Origin: Aschersonia sp. MBC 622
Taxonomy: Eukaryota > Ascomycota > Sordariomycetes > Hypocreales > Clavicipitaceae
Direction: 5' to 3'
Length of the DNA: 64,000 nt
Assembly: GCA_030782805.1 (NCBI GenBank)
Contig: JARJPL010000102.1
Location: forward strand, 30,601-94,600
Part shown: piece by piece, positions 22,101-33,527 of the stretch
Position numbering within the stretch: position 1 is the first letter of the stretch
Layout of the letters: every line of letters starts with the position of its first letter
Position numbers and translations under genes: made by a program
Notes under the pieces: generated by a model
The model's input: only the letters and a program-made list of their open reading frames with translations
The model's database searches: none
What the model was told of the DNA's origin: nothing

Positions 22101-25100
22101 CTATTATGGAAGCAAAACTGGAGGAGCCAGACTTATTATTAGCGCTCTCGCGCCGGGAGGGGCCGCTCCATGGTAATATGGGAATTACTTCGGGAAACAA
22201 GAGCAGAAGGAAAAGTTGCGCTGCACGGCACGTCTTTCTTCCTCTTGGTGCGTCAAGATATCACATCGGGCAGGTGCTTGCTCTACCTTTGGTGTGCATT
22301 CTACCATGTTTTCGTAGGGGCGCGGACTGGGGTTTGTTTGCTTTAGCTGGCTAATCATATTTTAGCTTGGTTATGATTCGTGCATCGACAGCGGTTCAAG
22401 ACTCAGCAAGCACAAGTCTGAAAACCAAAGCGAGGGGGAAGGCGACGGGCGGTGCTGCACGAGAGAGCGAAAGCGGGTTCAATGGCCGTTGTTGAGCTGC
22501 GCCTTCTGCATCATGTCATGATTCCTCTCTTCTTCTCTATATTGGAATGCGGTGTGATTGGCTTCTGCGTCTGCAGAAGGCGCTCATACACACCACGCTC
22601 ACACGCACATATGCACGCACAGTTCCTACTCGGCGCGGCTGTCGGCTGCCCTGGGTTCAGAAGGTTCAGAACAGCCACGTTGTGTCACCACACCGATACT
22701 ACACATGCGGCGTAATGGAGCCCATGATCTCTGCAGTGTGTCTCTATGCATGTACCGCATCTTTTTCCCTTTGACAGACTTTCATCCTCGTGTGACCTTG
22801 GCCTACCTTATGCTTGTGTTACCAGGGGGTGTACACATGGAAGAGCAGCGTGATGCTGTGATGCTGTCCTTTTTGCTCTTGCTGCGGTTCCACATCGCAT
22901 TTGAAACAGACGAGGCCCGTGACGACCACTTGGCGTCTAATTTATTGGAGTTTATCCTTGGCTTCTCACGCGCACGGCCTGCTGTCAGGGAGCACCATCG
23001 CCATATCGTCGACTGAATACAGGGATGGCTGTCTCGCCTGCGCTTGTCATGATTGGCTCTCCCACCTTTGCCAGGTAAGCTGGTATCTAGGGTTTGGTTC
23101 GGGGCTGGCAAATATTGGCAAACATGCTGGGGTAGGCTTGGGCCCCCTTGTCCCTCGCTATCTCTGGCTTGTACTCTGGAGTGCTGGCATAGTTAGATAC
23201 GTGAATACTATAAACCAGGCAGGTAAGTCAGACAGAAACTCATCTGCTGTTGGCTGCTTTTCTGTTAATTGATCGGCCAGTCGCCTCGACAGGGACAAGG
23301 CTGCTGATGCTCAAGATTAGGCGTGCACGGTAACAGCTCGCTTTCAAGTTGCGCCTCGCAGCCGCGAGAGCTCCAGTTGGTTTTCTCTATCACGGCCACA
23401 AAAACAGAAGCACATTTCGGATAGCTCCTTTCTAGTCTCGCCAGAGTTTGTTTAGCATTACTCGCACAAGGTGCCACTTCCACAAGGCGACGATGCGACG
23501 AGTGCGTGCGATAATGGGTGGCGCAACTCGTTGTACAACCATCTCAGGGCCACACACGTTTGCTTCTTGCTTGGCTGGTTTGTTTCTACGCCTTGTACCA
23601 AAACGACTCTTTTTAAAGTTTGAATTTGGGCGATCGTGTCCAACGTTACGATGGACAATGTACCTAGAGGCTAGAAGCCTCTTGAGACACGTGCGACAAC
23701 TTGTGTAAGTAAGGTGGCTACAGGCTATTCTAATATGCCATCAGGCTCTATCTTACTTTACTCCTTGTCTCAAAACAAGGCCAGGACGAGTGGTTTCACC
23801 GAGCCTCCGTCGTATCCTGTGTAATCACATCTGTCCCGGTCATTGGCCAATGCGCCCCCCCTCGAGGAGAGTGCATTTTAGGGGTCCAACAAGAAGATGC
23901 ATCCACCAGTCTAGACGTGGGAAAAAGAGGGCACAAGGGGCGAACAGAAATCTAGCCGAGTCAACCAGTTGAGAGGGAAGATTGGCTCTTGCAGTAGTGA
24001 AACTTGGCAAGAATTGACATCAACAGCGGCGGTCAGGCGAGAGAACTCTAAACCAAGAAACGGGTTCAGCCTCACATCATGACAGGGACCAGGGGCCGAA
24101 GCGAGCCGAAGAAGAAAAACAACTAATGAGTAATGAGGGGTCTGAACAAGGCTGCGTCGCGGCGAGAATGTCCAAGTGACGACTCATGCAACGATCGGGC
24201 CGAGCAAGACTAGCTGTATTGCGTTGGGGGTTTTTATATCTTCTCTTGCCGAGAAAATGAAGATGGCGGAAAATTACAATGCCAATCAATGTTACATGAT
24301 CGATCACGCAATGTAGCGTGCAACAGCAGAGGTGGATGTCAAAAGCTCCAGTCGACTGCCGCATCTCAAGTTGCGCGACTCACGCCCAACAGTGTTGCGA
24401 CGAGTGAGGACGTGGATATTGTAGCGTATACAACGTTTGAACGGGGTCACTTTTTTTTGGTTTCTTCTTTATTCTGCGGACCCGTGAGAGGGACGAGATC
24501 GATGATCGTTGTTACATCTGAACCCGCCGATATTATGCCGCCTCAAACTCTAAATCCTTCACGAAAGCATGGGAAAGAAATGACAAGGTAAAAAAAGAAA
24601 ATGACGAGTCATTGAGATCGATACTTACAACTCCCCCATGCTATCTTGACCCCCCGCCTTCCTCGGGGACCTGGAAGCAAATTCATTGATGGCTAATTCT
24701 GTTTTAGTAAAGGGCAAGCGAAAATACATTCCTCGACTTCATAGACTACGAATAGAGAGTTTTGCTCGTCCGAGCGCTTGCTTCCTTTCTATCTCTTCTT
24801 GTCTCTTGTCTCCGCATAGAATCAATCATGATTTTCAGAGAAACCAAAAACCCGGGCCAGGATCTTTCTGGAAACCCCCCCCCCCCCTTGTTCAGTCATA
24901 GCATTACTACTTATTACTCGTTCTCCGTTGTTCACGACTCGGGTGCAGCAACAGCCCACAATCTGCTCCAAGAAGCCCTATCTATCATTGGTAATCATTT
25001 TTACTTGGCTGATTCTAGATTCGCGGGAACTGGTTTCCAAGGATTGGGCATGGTAAGCCCAACGCCGCGCACGCCCAGGCCCTCCATCACGGTCAATGTC

Positions 25101-25735
25101 TCAGCCGCGCCCCCCGAAACGAAGCCGAATTCCCGCCGCCTTTTTATCTCTCTGGATACGGCAGATTCAAAGCACGAACTTGAGTCAACATTGTTTTATG
25201 AATGGGGAAAAAAATATCACAACTATGCTAATCAGATAGATTACTATTCTATATAACCCCCCTTTGGCACGCTCGGGCGGAATCATGCATATCGGTTCAT
25301 ACCAGTATTCGTAGATCCCTTGCACTCCAATGTCTCACAACGTGGTGGATATGAAAGGCGCCAAGCAAACACAAGAAAAAGACTCCCTTCTTCCTGTGCG
25401 CGCCGGCTTCAGCCGAGACAGCATATCATGTCAGCTGTCTACCTGTTGGAGAGTCTCGCAGAATTGCTCAACATCACACAGTACTGGTGGTAATAGTCAA
25501 ATAACCATTTTGCTCACTGGTAGAGTATATGACTTTTTGCATGCTATACAAGAATATACAACAGTGTCCAAAGACGATAGATGGAAAAAGAACAACTTTT
25601 TGTGTGAAAAAAAAAAACGTGTAACAACACCTTCCGTTTGAATGCAACAATAAAACTCCCACAGCCGCCAAAACAACAACAACAACAATACATGCCCTTG
25701 TTCAAAGAGCCTGGACTTGGTTCAAGAAAATGCCC

Positions 25736-28700
25736 TCATTCCACCTCGAGACCCGCCTGCTTCATGAGACTGTAAAAGTGGCCCTGCTTCTTGTACAGCA
25801 CCGCGGGCGTGTCAAACTCGACCACCTCGCCCTTGTCCAGGACAATGACGCGGTCGCTGTCCACAATGGTATTCAGGCGGTGCGCCACGGTGATGATGGT
25901 GCGGTTGGCAAATAGCGGCGTCCGCAGCGTCGCCTGCAGCATCGCGTCCGTCTCCACGTCCACGGCGGCCGTCGCCTCGTCCAGCACCAGAATGTTGGAC
26001 GGAGTAAGCATCGCGCGTGCCAGAGACACCAGCTGCCGTTGGCCCTGGGAAAGGTTCGATCCTAGCGAGAAAAACACTGGTTAGTAATTGCTGTTGTCCG
26101 GGTAAAATTGGCATGTCTCGGCATCGTGCCATTTTTCAAACAAATGGCCAACATGCCATCCCACCCTGACAGGAGGCGTCTTCAGCCATAAGCTGATCCA
26201 ATTCACCGTCCGTTTCACCGCACACGTAGCACCGGTAACACAAATCTCCATGTCAATCTGAAAAGCAGCAGCTTACCTCCTTCAGTAATTCTGGCCTCGA
26301 GGCCACCGTCCATATTCTTGACGTGATCCTTGAGACGAGCATGATCTACAAACAATGTTAGCCTCGTCACGCAACAGCGGGCTTTGAACAAAACATACCG
26401 AGCACGCTCCATAGCTCCGTGTCATCATGGACGTGTCCGGGGTCCAGGTTATCGCGCACGTTGCCCTCAAACAGAGCGGCATCTTGTGGAATTATGGCAA
26501 GTCTGCGACGAAGATCCAGCAGACCGATGGATGACGTATTTAGGTTGTCGATGCCGATGTAGCCCATGGCAGGCTCAATCAGACGGAACAGAGCCAGCGT
26601 GAGTGACGACTTGCCCGCTCCTGTGCGACCAACAACACCAATCTTTTCATGCGACTTGATGTGCAGATTGATATTCTTGAGTACCAGATCAAGCCCCTCA
26701 CGGTAGCGAGTGCTATAGTTATTGAACTCAACCTCGCCCTTAGCAGGCCAGGCCACAGGTGGGCGGTGGTTGGCAATCACCTCGGGAGCCTCGCTGGGCA
26801 GCGCGGCATACTCGAGAACACGCTCGACCGAGACGATGTTGGTCTCAACCTCGACAGTCTGTCGAACAATCCAGTTCAGAGAAGTGGTGATTTGCAGGGC
26901 TTGAGACAGCGAAAGACCAATGGGGCCGTCTCCGAGGCCAGAGCCGCTGGCAACAGCAATGATGGCAAGTCCAGCAGCGGCCAAGATGACAACGGCGCCC
27001 ATGACTTCTAAGCGGATAGCGAGCCATCTGTTGGCGCTGATGGACGGGAAGTAAGCCTTGAGGTTGGCGTCGAGACGCCATTCATTCTCGAGGCGGAAAC
27101 GCTCCTGCTGACGGTACGCACGGATTGTGGTGAGGCCGCCAAGAGACTCCTGAAAGTGAGCGTAGATAGGACTGCGACTGACACTGTCAAGGCGCTTCAG
27201 CTCACGCGAAGTGCGGAGGTAGTAGCGCTGGATCCAGTAATACGCCAGACCTAGAGGAATAATGAACGCTGCAAATGGAGGTGTCGTGTAAGAAATGACC
27301 AAGATGGTGAATCCAGAGCGTGCAACGTTGTTGAACAGCATGTTAAAGACACGAGCAAGAATCTCATCAACCTTGTAGATATCGCTGGAGAATCTGTTGA
27401 GGATACGTCCGGTGGGGGTGGTATCAAAGAAGGACATGGGAGAACGGAAAATTGCATTGGCCATGCGCTCGTGCAGCTTGCGCGAGGCTTCGATGGAGCA
27501 GAAAATCCAAAGTACCAAAGTTTGGACCACAGTAAGGGCAGAAGACGAAATACCAATCGCAAAGTAGATGCCAATGTACGTGCCAACCTTCTCGTTGGTG
27601 CCCTTGTCACGGTTCTGGTCGGCCCAATGCTGCAGCCAGAAAGCAGCAGCAATGTTGGCCGTTTGAGCAGCGAGGAGGGCAGCAAGATAGACAAAGACGG
27701 CAATCGCATTGTTCTCCTTGGCATATTCTCCGTAGACAGACCACTTGACTTTGCCCTGTTCGACAAATTCCTTTTTTTGCAAGGTACGGCGACTGGGGGT
27801 CACCTCCTCATCGGTAAGCTTGCCGCGAGGACCACGGAAAGATGCTGTGCTGGCACGGCGCAGAGTAGCTAAGCTGCCAGAGCGACCCTTGTCAGTCACA
27901 GCGAGTCCCATCTTGGCAGTCTTGATAGAGGCCAATTCAGGAACATCTTCCTTGGCCTCTTCCAGCTCCTCCTTATCCTGGCTGCTGTCGGCACCAAGAA
28001 TGGTAGATTCGCTCGAAGGCGGCGTGGAAGATCCAGAAGCATTGTCGGAGTCCTGAGAAGCAGTGCGTAGAAGGTCAGCGACGAGACCTTTCTTGGCCAC
28101 CAGCTCGTTGTAGGAGCCACGCTCTGCTATCTCACCATCGCGGAGGAGAGTGATGTAGCTTGCCTGGCGCAAGACGGGGATGGAGTTGGTAGCAAGGATG
28201 CGGGTCTTGGAAGCAAGCAAGCCGCGGGGGCCGAGGACGCTGTCAATGATGTGTCGCCCAACATGAGAGTCAACGGCAGACAGAACGTCGTCAAGTAGGT
28301 AAATATCAGCACGAGCGTACACGGCTCGGGCGAGAGAAACGCGGGCCTTTTGTCCTCCACTCAGGGAAATGCCACGTTCACCAACGACTGTCTCGTCACC
28401 ATCGGGCAGCTGGGCAAAGTCATCGAGAAGAGCACAAGCCTTGACAGTCTTTTCGTAGAACTCGGAGTCGTAGCGGTAACCAAATACAATATTTTCCTTG
28501 ACAGTGGCGTTGAGCACCCAAGTTTGCTGGGATGCATAAGCCACATTGCCGCGGACTTCTGCGCGACCTTTGACCTTCCAGAGATCGCCGAGGATGCTCT
28601 GAAGAAAGGATGATTTACCGGCACCGACACGGCCAACGACGCAAGAGAGCTCGCCCTTGTAGGCGGTGAAGTTGATATCTTGAAGGGCATTCTTATCCTC

Positions 28701-30679
28701 GTGGCGGTTCCAGGAGAAGGTGGCGTCGCGGATAATGACAGACTCCTCGCCGAGCTTGGTAGGAGCAGGTCCAACAGTGATGGCATCGGATTGAACTTCC
28801 TCGGCGTTGAAAAAGTCGGTGAGACGACCGACAGCGACAGAAGCTTCGACAATGGATGTGATAACCATGGGTAGGACGGCCAAGGGGAAAGACAGAAGAT
28901 TGAAGAGTGCGAGAGCAGGGAAGACAATGTCCGTCGTCAGCGGCTTGTTTTGGGTGAGGACAAAAAATGTAAAGGTTGAGCAAGATACGAAGAAGGGAGC
29001 CGTGTTCCAGGTAAAATTGGCAATAGCCTGAGTAGCACCGATCCTGCGGAGATTCTTGAGCTCCTGTTCATTTCGCACAAAGTTAAGCTTGTTCATAAAG
29101 GCCGAGCCCCAAGAGTAAAGTTTGATACTCTTCATATTGGTGATGATTTCGTTGATGAGACGGCTTCTGGCATCCTTGTTCTTCATCTGTTCCTTCTGAA
29201 GCCTTTTCATGAGTCTTGCAACATAGCCCTGAATGGGCATCATGATGATCATGACGGCAATACCCGCAAGCATAGACCATCCCACGAGGCTGTAGAGGGA
29301 GACCATACAGATGATGATTTGAAACGGAGCAGACCAAGCCTGCTGGGCAAACTGTGTCAGGTCCTGAAGGCGCTGAGCGTCAACAGCCATGTAGTTGACA
29401 ATGTCACCAGTCGACTTGGTGGAGCGACCTTCGTTGGAGAGTTTGAGCGCCTTGCGATAGATGCTGGAGCCGAGGCCACCCTTGATGCGCATACCAGTTT
29501 CGAAGGCAAGCTGGAAGTATTGGTGCACCATGGTGGTCTGGAAAATGGCACATGCAAACATGGCGAGTGCGAGAGCGGCGCCCTTGATAACAGGTTGGGG
29601 CGAATCAGTCTCATAAGATTGAACCCATCTGAGCAGCAGACGAAGTAATTGAGGCTGAATGTACTGTGACATGTCATTCAAGATCTTGAAAATGGCTGCG
29701 ACGGCATAAGGGCCTCCGTAAGCACGGAAGAGAACAAGCCAAAGAGAAGGAGACTTGGGTCTACTTTTCATCTCATGATCCCATGCATCACTAAATCTCT
29801 GCCCAGTCGTGCTGGTCTTGTCGGCTTTGGCAAGAGCCCAGAGATCGTCCTCGGTGAGGAAAGTCTTGTAGCCAAAACGCATCATAGGGGTCATCCAAGA
29901 AAATGTGAGCATGGAGAAGACTGTTGCATATTCGACTGGGCACTCATCCTCGTCGGTAATGGCATGATAGTCGCTGGGGGTCCCGAAACGAGGCCACAGC
30001 CACTCAACGAGGAACTCGGCGGCAGAGAGGCCGAACCCAACACAGTAGGAGATGAAGTAGGGTTGATCATGGACGTAGAGCTGCTGGGAGATGAGAGAGC
30101 GAAGCTTGACGCTCTGTGCAATCATGAGAAAGAGCCAGTAGAAAAGGACGACGCCATTGGCGTGTCTGATCCTAGTGTGCTCAATGTGTTGGATATAGAA
30201 GATGACGACGAAGGAAGCGAGTAGCAGCAATGTGGTGGCGATGCGAAAGTCGAGACGGTTGGATTGCATGACCTGGAAGAGAAGCTGGACGAGAACAGAT
30301 GCGGTTAAAACTCCAAAGAGTGTCTATAGGATTGTTAATACCAAGTCAATGAGCAGTACCAACGAGAAGCTGTGTGACAGACCTGCTTGAGCCAGTAGCC
30401 AGCATCCTTGGGCGTCTTTTTGTCGTTCTTGCCACGGAGATACCAAATTGCTAGAGGGCCAAATAGAAAGCTAAAGACAGCAACGGCCCCGATCCAAACA
30501 TCAATGAAGCAAGGCGTGAAGTCGTAGCGAATCGGGCTGAGAGGGCCCCATCCTTCGGGGTCGGCGCAGAAGGGATGCGACTTGGGTTTGAAGTAGCCGT
30601 GCAAATTCTCCATTGGGCGGAGGCCGGTGAAGGAACCGGTGTGCAGCAAACGCTGCTGGGTATCGGGGTAATCCATCAT
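25736..30679 (-). CDS. YCF1: ABCC/MRP-type vacuolar transporter, YCF1-like
   Basis: Four exons on the minus strand: 30679-30383, 30323-26399, 26345-26277 and 26061-25736. They total 1538 aa, close to yeast Ycf1 (1515). The order is an N-terminal membrane domain TMD0 and linker, then TMD1. NBD1 follows with Walker A GRVGAGKS near residue 663, signature LSGGQ near 754 and Walker B YLLDDVLSAVD near 777. Next come a Ser/acidic regulatory linker (about 840-910) and TMD2. NBD2 ends the protein, with Walker A GRTGAGKSS near 1333, signature LSQGQ near 1434 and LVLDEATAAVD near 1455. NBD1 carries Asp in place of the catalytic Glu after Walker B, normal for ABCC proteins. Ycf1 moves glutathione conjugates and metal-glutathione complexes into the vacuole using ATP. 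Splicing inside NBD2 restores EGGSNLSQGQ. BPT1-like function is the main alternative. Confidence 0.93.
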
Positions 30680-32081
30680 GACATTCGCTGTATGGATTCA
30701 AGTCGTCGGGACGCACAGCGCATGCTCGATGGGGCGAGGTGAAGCGGAAGGACGGAGGATGCTGGTGGCGGGTGCGGGTGTCGGTTTTAGCAGAGCTCGC
30801 AGCGCAGTGACAGGCGACGGTCCGACAGCGGCGAAAATCACAGTAGCAGCGAAGGAGCAGCAGCAATCCCGGTCGTTTGTCGATGCGCCTGCAATTAAGA
30901 GGCAACTACGGCAAAGATTTCTTAGCAAAAGTTGACGAGTATAGATGAACGAGCGACTCGAAAAGGCGAAAGGCAAAAGGCAAAAAGAAAAAGGCAGACA
31001 AGAAATACATGCAATGACGGCTGGCCATCCATTTCCAGTGGACCACGGCTGGCTCGTCGCCGCGTCCAGATGCAGACCAGCTTTGTCAGCGAGCTTATGA
31101 TGACGGCACTTGATTGGAGGGATGACTAGAAAAAGGCCCACAAACAGCCTTGGTCCTTGTAACGAGCCCACTAAACTGTGCTAGAGTGGCGCCTGCCAGA
31201 CCGCTAAATTCCCTGTAAAGTCCGCTGCATCTGTTGTGGCGGTCTCTCAGTGGCGGCTGGTGTATCAATAAGGTACTGTACAATCTCATTGTATTACCTT
31301 AATTATCTGCTGGTCGGCATTAACGCTGCATCTCTGCCGGCGAGTGGTGGATTAGTCAAGATGGTTCATGAAGACAGGCCTAAACCTTTGCTCGGGGGCA
31401 AGGCGTTAAAGCCAGCTGCTCGCTAGCCCGGTGCTGCACGTCATGACTCTGCTTCTGCGCCACTTGACCGGTCTTGCACCCACGATGTGGTACCCTGCAC
31501 TCGAAGACCCGAGTTTGGTGGTGGCACTACACGTGGTGCAGGTGGCGAGCATTGATTGCCAAAACGCACGGTTAACTGGGCAGTACCGCGCCTCACTCCG
31601 ATGTGCAAGTGCTTAAGTTTGCATGATATGTGTGCCGTTGGTCGACTCTTTGACCGCATGGAGGGCAAGTATAGACTGATGCTGAAGAGATTCTCACCAG
31701 GCTACAAACACAAAGTTGCAAGGTTCGAAGAAATAACACACCACCAAGATGATGCATCAGCATAATGTTAGCGCTCTACGCGCATACCTTTCTTTTGCTT
31801 CTGGAATGAAGAAAGAGCATGGGCTTTTGCAGGCGGGGGTGGTGATAAGAAGCGCGACTCATTTGTAAAGTATACATGCTGAAATGTGTGCCAGCAAGCG
31901 TTTGAAATGTCCTCGCGGCGTGATTTCCCCGAGAAAATTGGCGCTTCTGACAACCGCCATTTGTGCATTTTCTAGATTCAAGAGCAGCGGCAAAGAAGCG
32001 CGTTTGATGCATACATATCTGCAGTGATCTTGGTCATCTATTCTATAATTGACGAGCTATGGTTGCAGCATCTTTGTGTCC
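30680..32081. other. Upstream region of the ABC transporter and 3' flank of the DUF1749 gene
   Basis: 1.4 kb with no supported gene. It contains one CACGTG at 31530-31535, about 850 bp before the transporter start. No other recognisable element. Confidence 0.45.
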
Positions 32082-33061
32082 TCACTCCAGCCCCTGCAGA
32101 AACTTGACCACAGTCTTGGCGAGCCATTCCTGTCCAGCAGCGTTCGCAACAGCATGTGTGGCATCGGGAATCGACCCCGACAGCGGACTAACCAGCGGAC
32201 TCGCAGCACGATACAGTTTGCGCAGAGCATCCTGGCTAACATGGGCCGGGACATACTCGTCATCTTCAGAGTGTAGCACTAGGACAGGTCTGGTGAAGCG
32301 ACCCCAGAACTTTCCGCGAGTTGCCTGGTCAAGATCCGAGGAAAAGTAGTCATCGTCGCCACTGTGATTCTATGAGCACGAGTCTTACTGCAAGAACGAG
32401 AGGTGCTTACCCCTTTGCAAGCAACGAATGCAACCTGTAGGCCGTGATGGGTACGTCGAAACCTGCTGGGACTAGTCTTGCAGGGATATACTCTTTTTCC
32501 TGCCCGTCTGCAATCATTTTCTCCGAGACGGCAAGGAGCTCGTCAAAATTGGCAAAGTCGTTTTTCAGAGCCTCGCGGTCCGAAACGGGAGCCTGAATGA
32601 CGAAACCATCCACTGGACTGCTCCCGTGTTTCTCGTAGTCGGCATATTCCATACAATCCTGGTTATGTAAGGGCCAAGTCTCACTGCTTCGTATATAACG
32701 ATACACTTACCTGACAGCCCGTAGAGTGACCAAACAAAACAACCTTTTCGCGGCCAATGGAGCGCAGATATTTGACGAGTGCTGAGATATCCTCGACATC
32801 CTCCTTCAAGCTCGACGTGCCGAACCCGGTAAACGAGCTTCGCATCCGGATTTCAAAGATGGAATAGTCCAAGTCCTCGGCCTCCGCGACGAACTTGGCC
32901 ACGGTCCGAATATACGGCACGGTGTGAGGTCCGTCAAAGAGCCCGCCAATAAAGATGACGGCATTCTTGGCCGCAGTTGCGCCTAGCTCGTAGGCACACG
33001 CACCCTTGACGCGAGACTTGTACGGATGAACCGTGACAGCGAAAGGTGGTAAAGTAGCCAT
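32082..33061 (-). CDS. DUF1749 family alpha/beta hydrolase (SidJ-related)
   Basis: Three exons on the minus strand: 33061-32711, 32658-32411 and 32361-32082, giving 292 aa with all phases closing. Splice sites are GTAAGT/ACCAG and GTAAGC/CACAG. The nucleophile elbow GHSTG places the catalytic Ser at residue 113, at the end of exon 1. An Asp lies in HSEDDEYVP and the His in DATHAV at 269, so the triad is complete. There is no signal peptide, so it is probably cytosolic. The DUF1749 family includes SidJ, the A. fumigatus esterase that hydrolyses fusarinine C after iron uptake, but also members of unknown substrate, so a siderophore role here is only a possibility. It is divergent from TTI1, with 466 bp between start codons. 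Confidence 0.85.
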
Positions 33062-33527
33062 GGCTGATATGATAGCCCAACAAGGTTATCAAGGAAAGGT
33101 TAACGGCTTGCGTGAAATAATATCGGGCGGTGCCTGGATGAGGAGACAGCTACAGAGGGGCAGCTTTCGCACAGTGCTGGGTGTCATATGTCGCAATTAA
33201 TACGGCGCAATATAGCTTGCAAGGGTCTTTTGGCGTATTACTCACGGATCACGGCCGTTTAATACGTGATTTGACTAGCTTGCTTGCTTGGGTTCATGCC
33301 TCCTTCTCAATCCGCCGTTCGCTAAAGTGTGCCCACCTTTGCACCTTGGCACAGTGCGGGTCGAGAAGCTTCCCTCTTGCGCCCACTGTTTTGCAAGCAT
33401 CCGTCTCACGCTTCCATCGATGCGACATCCAAAGATATCTGAAAGCGCTTCAGAAAAATCACCAATGTATTGAAAATTGGTACCAATAGCTGTGAGACAC
33501 GCATCTTGACGAAACTAGCAGACAGCC
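33062..33527. promoter_or_regulatory. Shared divergent promoter, DUF1749 gene and TTI1
   Basis: 466 bp between two divergent start codons, so both promoters must share it or overlap. No binding site is convincingly recognisable. Confidence 0.45.

Larger units (their letters stand above)
13274..25735. other. 12.5-kb region without recognisable genes
   Basis: Read on both strands. Frames up to 316 codons exist (18776-19726 minus) but show no domain, signal peptide, codon bias or consistent splice pattern. Base composition is mixed and not AT-rich, so it does not look like classic RIP-degraded repeat DNA. It holds several short tandem repeats (13807, 16041, 18373, 19078). I see no RNA gene in it. 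The stretch nearest 25735 is the 3' flank of the ABC transporter. Confidence 0.4.

Noticed and set aside
26052..26063. GGTTCGATCC resembling a tRNA B box
   Set aside because: It lies in the NBD2 coding exon of the ABC transporter, with no A box or acceptor stem around it.
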